From Podospora comata (Eukaryota > Ascomycota > Sordariomycetes > Sordariales > Podosporaceae): 64,000 bases of DNA. The notes beneath the pieces were generated by a model. It made no database searches. It worked only from the letters and a program-made list of their open reading frames with translations, and was not told where the DNA came from. Each line of letters opens with the position of its first letter. Within the stretch, counting starts at the first letter, position 1. The position numbers and the translations under genes were made by a program. Positions 56,594 to 64,000 of the stretch are shown piece after piece. The DNA is taken from NCBI GenBank assembly GCA_017354895.1, contig CP071498.1, positions 2,790,001 through 2,854,000 of the forward strand, read 5' to 3'.

Positions 56594-58438
56594 ATGGGTA
56601 GCATCGTCGAGAAAACCAGGGATGGGACCATCTACAAGGCTGCCACCAACGCGGTGCACCCTGAGCTTGACCTCTTGACGTTTCTCTTTGGTTTGCCCAC
56701 CCGCCTTGATACGACCTACACAGGCTAACAGTGATACAGATTCACCACACACCCTGGCCGAGAAAACTTCCATCCTCCACGCCGACGCAGCAGATCCAGA
56801 CAACAACCAGATAACCAAATCTCAGCTACGCACCCTCGTCAAGTCAACAGCCTCCATCCTCCGAAACGAGTACGGCATCGGTGCCAACGGCCCCAACAAA
56901 GATGTCGTCCTCGCCATCTCCACGGGACACTACCTCCTCCCCTCTCTGTTCTACTCCACCATCGCCGCCGGCGGCGTCTTCTCCGCCTCCAACCCCGGCT
57001 CAACCCCCAAGGAACTCGCCGCCCAGGTCAGCCAAGTAGGCGTCAAAGTCATCCTCTGCAACGCCGACACCGAAGCCACCGCCGTAGCCGCTGCTAAACT
57101 CACCGGTCTTGACTCCCGCAACGTGGTGGTTTACTCCTCCCTCCCCGGCGGCTCTCTCGTCTTGACCCCAACCAACTCTTCCACCCCCCTCACCTCATCT
57201 GGCTCCCTCTCCTGGGCTAAAATCACCTCCCGTCATGTCCTCGACAGCTCAATAATTTGCCTCCTTTTTTCTTCAGGCACCACCGGCCCCCCAAAAGCGT
57301 GTAAACTATCCCACACCAACATGGTCGCCGAGGCAGCACTGGTCCTTTCCCCCAACCGAGATTTTTACACCCGCTTGAACTTGCCGCTGGTGTACCGAAC
57401 AGTTGCCCACCTCCCTGCCGCACACATTGCGGGCATTCAAGGCTATTTTGTCAACCCTTTCTACCTAGGGGGAACGGTGTACTGGATGAGGGGATTTGAT
57501 TTCCCCTTGTTTTTGACTTACATGAAGAAGTATCAAGTCACGCACTTCTTTTCTGTTCCCCCGGTTTTCTTGCTGATTGCAAAGTCGCCGATGGTGACAG
57601 ATCAGCTTGCCACGGTGGAGCAGGCTGTTTCTGGGGCGGCGCCGATGGGGAGGGAGCTGCAAATCGCGGCGAAGAAAAAGTTGGGAGGGGGCAGGTTGGG
57701 GAAGGGGAGGTTGGTGCAGACTTGGGGCTTGTCAGAGACGACGGGGAGTGTTACTGTTTTGAATATGGGGAGCGAGTTTGAGGATGACGAGAGTGGGAGT
57801 GTTTCTGCTTTGGTTGCGGGGATAGAGGCGAGGATTGTGGATGATGAGGGGCGGGATGTGGAGGTGGGAAAGGAGGGGGAGATTTGGGTTAGGGGGCCGA
57901 TGATTACGAAGGGGTATTGGGAGAACGAGGAGGCCAATAGGGAGGGGTTTGCGGATGGGGGGGTGGGGAGGGAGAGGTGGTTTAGGACGGGGGATGTGGC
58001 TGTTTATAGGGGAGGTTTGTTTTATGTGGTGGATAGGAAGAAGGTTTGTTTCACTGAAGATCATGGAAGATTAAAGTGGGATGGAGTGCTGACAAGCGAT
58101 AGGAACTCATCAAATACAAGGGCAATCAAGTCGCGCCTGCGGAGCTGGAGGCGCTGCTGATCAGCCACCCCAAGATTTTGGACGCGGCCGTGATTGGGGT
58201 GGATGATGAGAAGGAGGGGACCGAGGTGCCGAGGGCATATGTGGTTGTGGGGGATCAAAAGGGGATTACGGGGCAGGAGATACAGGAGTGGGTTGCGAAG
58301 CAGGTTTCTAGTCATAAGAAGTTGAGGGGAGGGGTTGTGTTTTTGGCGGCTATTCCCAAGAGTCCGTCAGGGAAGATTTTGAGGAAGGATTTGAGAGCGT
58401 TGGCGAAGAAGCAGCAACACGGAGGGAGTAAGTTGTAG
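56594..58438 (+). CDS. ANL-superfamily acyl-CoA ligase (4-coumarate:CoA ligase-like), peroxisomal
   Basis: Three exons (56594-56690, 56740-58043, 58103-58438) encode 578 residues. Intron 1 is 49 nt with a GTTTGC donor, a GGCTAAC branch and CAG acceptor; intron 2 is 59 nt with a GTTTGT donor, a CTGAC branch and TAG acceptor. The joints read FLFDSPHTL and DRKKELIKYKG. The adenylation motifs are complete: the phosphate loop [11 protein letters not shown], the [10 protein letters not shown] core, [12 protein letters not shown] with the conserved Asp, the hinge VDRKKELIKYKG, and the catalytic Lys in [11 protein letters not shown]. The enzyme adenylates a carboxylate and transfers it to CoA. The protein ends GGSKL, a canonical PTS1, so it is expected in peroxisomes, acting on fatty or aromatic acids before beta-oxidation or in secondary metabolism. 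Substrate cannot be told. The 5' part is C-rich and the 3' part G-rich in codon use. Confidence 0.9.
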
Positions 58439-59708
58439 ATGATTAGCCTCGCGATACTCTACCATGTCGTGAATGAATAATAGCGATTACTGTGCGTACT
58501 TGGGGTAGAGCCCTGAAAGATAGGTGATGGACCTTTAACGATACGCTACAGAAGCGTGTGTGGATAGCAGGGAGGCTTTGACAGAACCTTTGACAAAACC
58601 TTGCACTTTTTCTTCGGCGTGTTTGCAAATGGCGTCGTTTGAGGACAGAGGAAAGAGCTGGATTTAGAAAACTATGCTAGTACTTTTACCTGGAGAATGT
58701 TATGGTGTCTAGAATGGAGATTTGAGGGTGGTGAATGCCCCTCATATACACCGCGTTGGAGACCTTACTTTCCAAGGCTCCATTTTCCAGTGGGTGAATG
58801 ACCTCAAAGCTGGAATATGACTGCCATGCTACATGGCGAAATGTCATCCTTGACGTTTGATGGTGTTGAGACATGGGAAATATCAGCTGCTTGGTCACAG
58901 CACTTGGAGCAGACAGGACGGCAAGGGGGAGCGTGCACACCTGGCGGCAAAACCTACCATTTGAAACGGCCTATGAACGGGATGTCTCGGTGCCTCCCAA
59001 GGTGTATCAGTGCATAGCCCGCGTCGCTCTTGCTCTGTTATTTAGCATCCAACCTTTTCCCGACAACTCCATAGTTATGTCCCTCATGAGCAGCTGCGAC
59101 ACCCGCTAAAACCGAAACTTTTCCACCCTTTCCAAAGGTCATATTATCCCTGACATCTGTGTGGAAGCAGTCAATGGTAACTTATGTTGACTGTTGACGG
59201 CCAAGCACCAACACCAACCTACAGATCCCCCGGCACTTCAACCGAGTGCAATTTCTTTCCATGCTGTCCTGCTCCTGGCTGACTTCTTCGCTGTTGCGTT
59301 CACTGGTGTATGTGTGCTCGGTGATTATGTCTGGCGCTTGTTTACTCTTGCCCCCGTGCGGGGAGCGAAATGGAGATGTGAGAGCTTTGCCTAATCTTCG
59401 TGACATCACGATACCGGTATTTGTGTAGGTATTGTCGGTGGAGGAGTCAAATCAATGGTGATTTCAGTGAAGGAATCGTACGGTGGTTTCCTGTTGCAAA
59501 TTGGGCGATGGGAACAGGCAACTGCTCACCGAGGCTTCAACCCGACCAACTGACCAACAATAACCTTGGATCCTCAACAACCGACCAAGGCGTTTTCATG
59601 CGCCCCGCTGTGCACTCGTTCAACTGACCCAAAATTCAGATTGTTGGATGCAAATTTGAGAGTTCTATTCTGGGATCACCGAGATATACGAGGTGGAAAT
59701 GTCCATCA
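58439..59708. other. Convergent 3' region
   Basis: 1.3 kb between the ligase and a convergent hypothetical gene. Short ORFs only; nothing recognisable. Confidence 0.5.
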
Positions 59709-60668
59709 TCATATTCTCTTGACGGGGCTTTCCATGCCTTCACTAATCTCTGAAGTCAGACCCCCAGAACCCTCCTGTGTAGAACCATCGACGATAACAA
59801 ACTCAACCCCCTCCTCCGCCCCAGGAACAACCAAAGCAGGCATCTTCTTGTCCGTCTCCCTTTCAATCGACCTCGCCGCCTCAAAGCACGGCAACAAGAC
59901 CGTCGTCCCAGCCTGCTTGTGCTCCTCCAGATCCCCCCAGTCCCACCAGTCGACGTAGGCTCCCTTGAAACAAAACCTGAATCTGTCGGCCGGGACTGCG
60001 TCATCTGGTAGCAAGCTCCAGTATTCCTGCTGAAGTGTCTCCTCCCAGGTCCAGGTTTCGCCGGGGCGGAGGCTGATGAAGGAGTTTGTGAAGTGGTTGC
60101 CTTTGGAGACGGGGACTTCTTTGTCGGGGTCGTCGTAGATGGCAAAGGTGCAGATTGTGCCGTCGTCCATTTCGGTGAACTCCCATGGGTTATCGTGGTT
60201 GTTGTTGTTGTTGATTGGGCGGTGGCGGTAGAGCCAGAACCCTTCGCGCTGTGGCTCGGTTTGGTGCCAGGCTATTATTGTCCAGGGGCGGAAGGTGATG
60301 GGGCGGGTGGTTGGGGTTGTGGTTTTGTCCGGGTTGAGGAGGAGGCCGGTGTAGGTGATTTTTAGTGTGATGGCGAACTTGGTTTTGAGGGGAGTGGTTT
60401 GGGGTGCGGAGAGTTGGACGGAGAGGAGGGGGGTTCCTGGGCTGACAAGAGAGAGGGTTAGTGATGTGGCCTTGTTGAGGGTTTTTGGGAAAAGGTGAGT
60501 TTACTTGAGGTCTGCGATGGTGAGTGGGCTGTTTGACTGATGAGTGGGGGTTTCGGAGAAGATTTCAGGTGAGGGGAGGTCAAGAAGGTTGTCTTCTTCT
60601 GCACTGCTTAGTTGGATGTCTAGGAGATTGTCTTCCTCCGCGCTGCTCAATTCCTGGGGGCTGGCCAT
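59709..60668 (-). CDS. Hypothetical protein with a duplicated acidic motif
   Basis: Two exons, 60668-60505 and 60441-59709, encode 298 residues. The 63-nt intron has donor GTAAAC, a CACTAAC branch point and CAG acceptor; the joint reads TIADLNPGTPLL. Residues 5-32 contain a near-perfect duplication of LSSAEEDNLLD, 13 residues apart. The rest looks like a beta-rich folded domain: LLSVQLSAPQTTPLKTKFAI, RPITFRPWTIIAWHQTEP, GFWLYRHRPIN, then CTFAIYDDPDKEVPVSKGNH and PGETWTWEETLQQEYWSLLP. Such proteins recur in filamentous fungi without a named domain to my knowledge. The C-terminal part EGVEFVIVDGSTQEGS is hydrophilic. No signal peptide or membrane span is present, so it is probably cytosolic or nuclear. 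Function is unknown. Confidence 0.75.
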
Positions 60669-61443
60669 TTCGTTGGAATAAATGTCAGTCGTGTGCCGCG
60701 CTCTCTGGCAGGAGTGTCAGTCATCTGCTGTCGGGGTCCGGGGGCATTGAACCTCAGCGGTTTGCTGTTCACCTGGGTCTTTCACTCTCCAACTGTGGGA
60801 TTTGATCCCATCTTAAACGTTTTCTTAGGACCTGTCATACCGTTATCTCACCCCTCTTTTGCCCCCCGTAACTCCATAAGGGAGTGCGGGCCGCATGCAA
60901 CCTGTCCATTGCATAGTGCATGACCTCATGCGGGCCTCGCACTAGCCAAGACCGAAGACTCATACGGCGTGCAAGACTGACAGCCAGGTCAGGGCCAGCG
61001 GTTGGCACCTGACCAGTCCGATTTGCATCCAAACTTCGAATTTGGACCATGTTTGACAATGGCCCGATCGGCGGTGTCTTCTCACTCGGTCGGGATTACC
61101 ACAAAGAGGGGCAACAGTTGTGTTATCACTGATTGCAACTGATCAACTGAGTGGTCACAGTGACAGGTTAGTGTTTACGTTTGTAGGTTTGGATCATGCT
61201 TCACTGGGGCCATTCGTGTTTTCAAGGCAAAGGTGTGACCATTTTCTATATAGGAACAAAGGCTAAACGCACTCAGGAGGTCTTTTGAGGCCCTTCGGAA
61301 GGCTGCATGTCTCTTATGTATCACTACTACGACCCCTGCCTTCATTCTCTACGTTCTTTAGATTCCATGCAACCATATCCTTTAATAGCTATTTTGCGGT
61401 TCTCTTTCCAGGCACCTAATACTCGTTATCGTACTTGACACTC
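60669..61443. other. Divergent promoter region
   Basis: Contains the promoter of the hypothetical gene and possibly of the gene at 61.4 kb. No other feature seen. Confidence 0.45.
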
Positions 61444-62365
61444 ATGTCACAGCAACACAGCCTCAAGCCACGAACCAATCATCAGCTAGCAAAGGTACAT
61501 ATGAGGTTGCGGAACAGGATGATAATGACCAATCAACACTAACCAGAATGATAGCTCTCTAGAAGCTAGGTAAAGACTATTTAGAACGCAAAGACAACGG
61601 CAGTCCAGAAGCAATTTACGAAAGATATGCCCTGAGATATACCAGAAGGCTCAACAGGCGAGCCAGACGGTCTCTGACCTATTACTGCGAGGTTCACGGC
61701 TTTGCACTGAGGAGGACAAACTTGTTTTACTACCCAAGAACAAGTGAGTCTAGCAAATTGAAAAATCATTCTGTTGGTGGCATCAGGACAACCATTCTAA
61801 CAGCCCTGGCACAGTTGAACGCTGGAAATACTCTCCACCCGAAACAAAAAAGAAAAAAGAAGAAGGATCCAGAGTCCAACTCGTCACCTACCTCGACCAC
61901 ATCATACCCGCTGCCAAAAACCTCAACCATTTTGGGTCGCACGATGACCGAGAAGACTACGCCGACGTAGTTCTTCACCTGATCCAGAGAGTCGAAGGAG
62001 TGGTAGCCGCCATCAAGAATTCTGTGGACGCTACAGATGATCAGTGCCTGGATCCTGATGGGGAGTTGTGGCGGAGTATTCCCTGGTGATACGAATCTCG
62101 AAATTTCGACAGGGATGGATGGGGAACAAAGATAGGGGATAGATATTGCATTTGGGAATATCCGTTGTATGTGGACAAGACGTGTAGAAATAAGCATGGG
62201 AAATGGGCTTATCCCTTCCTCACGAACAAGGTGTCGCAGAGGGATGATGAGGACGTGCCATGGTTGGGGAAATATCAGTATCTGTTCATTCCGGTGTGGA
62301 AACCTTCTTGGATGAGCAGGAGAAATACCTGGCTGTGGCGGGGTAGCTACCTACCTCTCTTTTGA
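61444..62365 (+). pseudogene. Unidentified gene with an in-frame TGA (probable recent pseudogene)
   Basis: A good splice pair removes 61744-61803 (donor GTGAGT, acceptor CAG) and joins EEDKLVLLPKNN to PGTVERWKYSPP. The downstream exon reads VQLVTYLDHIIPAAKNLNHF, then DYADVVLHLIQRVEGVVAAI and DDQCLDPDGELWRSIPW, then TGA at 62087-62089. The same frame continues for 91 more codons with equally natural sequence, including IWEYPLYVDKTCRNKHGKWA, PWLGKYQYLFIPVWKPSWM and NTWLWRGSY, to a TGA at 62363. So one stop interrupts one protein; CGA to TGA would explain it. The 5' end is less certain: an ATG at 61444 (MSQQHSLKPRTNHQLAK) could join across 61495-61546, and a further 39-nt intron near 61570 would be needed. 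Family unknown; not enough is seen to guess function. Confidence 0.5.
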
Positions 62366-62536
62366 GATTTGTTAAAAAAGATGAAGAAGAGAAAGCGTCA
62401 GTGGAATTACTACTATTAATAATTGTCATTTGTTCTATAGTAAATCAAAAGCCAAAGGAGTCTCAACTTGACGACCGGCCTGCCAGTCCGTTCAAAGGGA
62501 TCAGACCCAAACAAGTAGCGTGCGCCGCCAGGGCAA
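62366..62536. other. Convergent spacer
   Basis: Short convergent 3' region between the interrupted gene and the SGNH hydrolase. Confidence 0.5.
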
Positions 62537-64000
62537 CTACAGCTGTCCATTGATTTCCAATTTCTCCAGAATAGCATCGCGGTACGCAAACATGCCCACG
62601 GTCCTGGGGTGGAAAGTCTTGATCTGCCTGGTAGGCGCGTACCAAGACACATCCTGGATGTTGGCTCCATCCTTGCCAGAAATGAAATCGTTTGCGCCGT
62701 TCACTCTTTTGGCCTCCTCTCCCTCCGGCTCCTCCCTTACCAACTCCGCCACGTAGCACAGGTATGACTCGTACGGATCGCGACCCTCACTAGCGGTAGA
62801 GTTGCACGTCTCCTCACTGGGCAGCTTGATCTCGCCACTTTCAATGAGCATCTGCGTTTCATCCTTTTCCACCTCTCCACCATCAACCCCGGCGGCGTTG
62901 TTGGGCTCGATATCCTTCCAACCACTCAAAAAGAACCAAGTATCGGCGCGGTTAGAATCAGGATCCTTGACGCCCGGTTCGCACCAGCGATGTCCCCCCT
63001 CTATCCAGCGTTGGTCGACGTCGACATAATGGACTTGGCCACCTTCGGTGTTGGCGTCGTTCACGGCGAACTGGATGACCTCGTTGAGCTGCCTGACGAG
63101 ATCGTCGAGCTCCTTTCTCAAACTCTTGGTCAGGTATACGATTCGATTGGCGGGCCAGTCGGAGGGAGGTCTGTTTTCACCAAACCAGTAGTGGAAGCTC
63201 GCGCCGTCGCAGTCGTCTGTCTCCTCGTTGAAAAAGGTCGGGTAGCCTGCCACGTAGAGCTGTGTGTCCTTGCGCTTGGTCCGCCCGAGAGCGCGCAGGT
63301 AGGCATCCTTCAGCCGGGCGCGCAGGCCGTTGGGTGAACTGTCATCCATGTGTGCGCGGGCCTTCTTTTCCGCTTCCTCGCAGTTTTTGCGGTTTGTACT
63401 CCCCCAGTGAGCTGTGTTGGGCGTGATGACGCAGTACCAGACGAGGTCAGAGAAACCCAAGTCGTTGCCACCGATGGTGAGCGTGATGACGTTGGTTTCG
63501 TCGGCTTTCTTTTGATCCCACTCTTCGATCTTCTTGTACAGGCCTTCGGTTGTGTCTCCGGAGCAGGAGCGGCGGTCGTACACTATTTGCTTGTTGTCAA
63601 AGAACTTGTTGAGGAGATCACCGTAGTTGTTGGATCCGATTCGGCACTTGTCGGTCGAGGTTGTTCCGGTTCCCATGCCTGAGGCGTAGGAGTCGCCAAA
63701 GTGAGCGAAGCCAATGATGCCGGTAGCGTCGATTTCCTCTGGACTGCCGTCCCAGACGATGGCGTCGGTGACAAAGGGGCATGATTCATCCCTGGACCGG
63801 AGTGGATGACGAGGTTGATTCAGCCCAGAGTCTGCAGGTGCGTCATGCTGATATGTTTCGGCGTTCAGACGTGGTCTTTGGCGGGGATGTCTTCTGGTCG
63901 CGGGCTTTGGAGAACCACCGATTGTACCGCCTTTACCAGGAACACCCACCGTGTTACCTGGTTGGCCACCGCTGCTCCCTGCATTATTGGTAGGATGTGG
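62537..64000 (-). CDS. SGNH/GDSL-type hydrolase, 5' end outside the window
   Basis: The minus-strand frame is open from the right edge to a TAG at 62537-62539, giving at least 488 residues; no ATG start is present in the visible frame, so the N-terminus and any signal peptide lie outside. The visible N-terminal part is Gly/Pro/Asn-rich low-complexity sequence. The catalytic domain follows: FAHFGDSYASGMG with the nucleophile Ser near 63700, SCSGDTTEGL with the block II glycine, LTIGGNDLGFSDL with block III, and the catalytic His in KTFHPRTVGMFAYRDAI near 62610. Six or more Cys (for example WYCVITP, KNCEEA, DDCDGA, HRWCEPG) suggest a secreted, disulfide-containing esterase or lipase. The family resembles fungal SGNH lipases with large insertions rather than the CE3 enzyme at 40 kb. 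Substrate is unknown. Confidence 0.85.
   Translation of the reverse strand, partial: PHPTNNAGSSGGQPGNTVGVPGKGGTIGGSPKPATRRHPRQRPRLNAETYQHDAPADSGLNQPRHPLRSRDESCPFVTDAIVWDGSPEEIDATGIIGFAHFGDSYASGMGTGTTSTDKCRIGSNNYGDLLNKFFDNKQIVYDRRSCSGDTTEGLYKKIEEWDQKKADETNVITLTIGGNDLGFSDLVWYCVITPNTAHWGSTNRKNCEEAEKKARAHMDDSSPNGLRARLKDAYLRALGRTKRKDTQLYVAGYPTFFNEETDDCDGASFHYWFGENRPPSDWPANRIVYLTKSLRKELDDLVRQLNEVIQFAVNDANTEGGQVHYVDVDQRWIEGGHRWCEPGVKDPDSNRADTWFFLSGWKDIEPNNAAGVDGGEVEKDETQMLIESGEIKLPSEETCNSTASEGRDPYESYLCYVAELVREEPEGEEAKRVNGANDFISGKDGANIQDVSWYAPTRQIKTFHPRTVGMFAYRDAILEKLEINGQL

Noticed and set aside
1-64000. Virus-like elements, CRISPR arrays and intact transposons
   Set aside because: No reverse transcriptase, integrase, capsid or transposase motifs, long terminal repeats, or regularly spaced repeat arrays were seen.

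Overview
The window looks like chromosomal DNA of a filamentous ascomycete, most likely a Sordariomycete in or near the Sordariales (inferred from protein flavour, not from a database search). Coding genes carry few introns of about 50-65 nt with GTRNGY-type donors, CTAAC/CTGAC branch points and YAG acceptors. Genes lie on both strands without operons, leaders are pyrimidine-rich, and families typical of fungi are present (HIR3, SEC11, BRF1, fungal bHLH factors, DUF3433, DUF1349, CE3).

Region 1 to about 43.3 kb is mostly ordinary housekeeping and regulatory sequence. In order it holds: the 3' part of the HIR3 histone-chaperone subunit (+), a ubiquitin-conjugating E2 (+), a large TBC Rab-GAP (-), an acidic nuclear protein (+), two tandem related bHLH transcription factors (+), a 96-residue hypothetical protein (-), a four-span MARVEL-like membrane protein (-), the signal peptidase catalytic subunit SEC11 (-), a multi-pass membrane protein (+), a BTB/POZ protein (+), a DUF1349 protein (-), the RNA polymerase III factor BRF1 (+), a Cys-rich protein (+), a broken hydrophobic ORF with a 209-bp tandem duplication (-), a secreted CE3-like SGNH esterase (-) and an intron-containing tRNA-Glu(CUC) (-).

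From the tRNA to about 56 kb the character changes. The sequence is visibly more AT-rich, gene-poor and littered with decayed host genes: a CreD-type arrestin, a DUF3433 membrane protein and several unidentified ORF fragments. Degenerate short tandem repeats of about 21 bp flank the DUF3433 relic. One apparently intact gene sits inside this block: a 100-residue secreted pre-pro-peptide with eight cysteines and CSalpha-beta (defensin-like) spacing, which becomes visible only after removal of one intron. It is the most interesting item in the window.

From 56.5 kb ordinary genes resume: an ANL-superfamily acyl-CoA ligase ending in a peroxisomal SKL signal (+), a hypothetical protein with a duplicated acidic motif (-), an unidentified gene carrying one in-frame TGA (+), and an SGNH/GDSL hydrolase that runs off the right edge (-).

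No virus-like element, CRISPR array or intact transposon was recognised. Splice junctions were assigned by eye from reading frame and consensus; family names rest on remembered motifs and await database confirmation.
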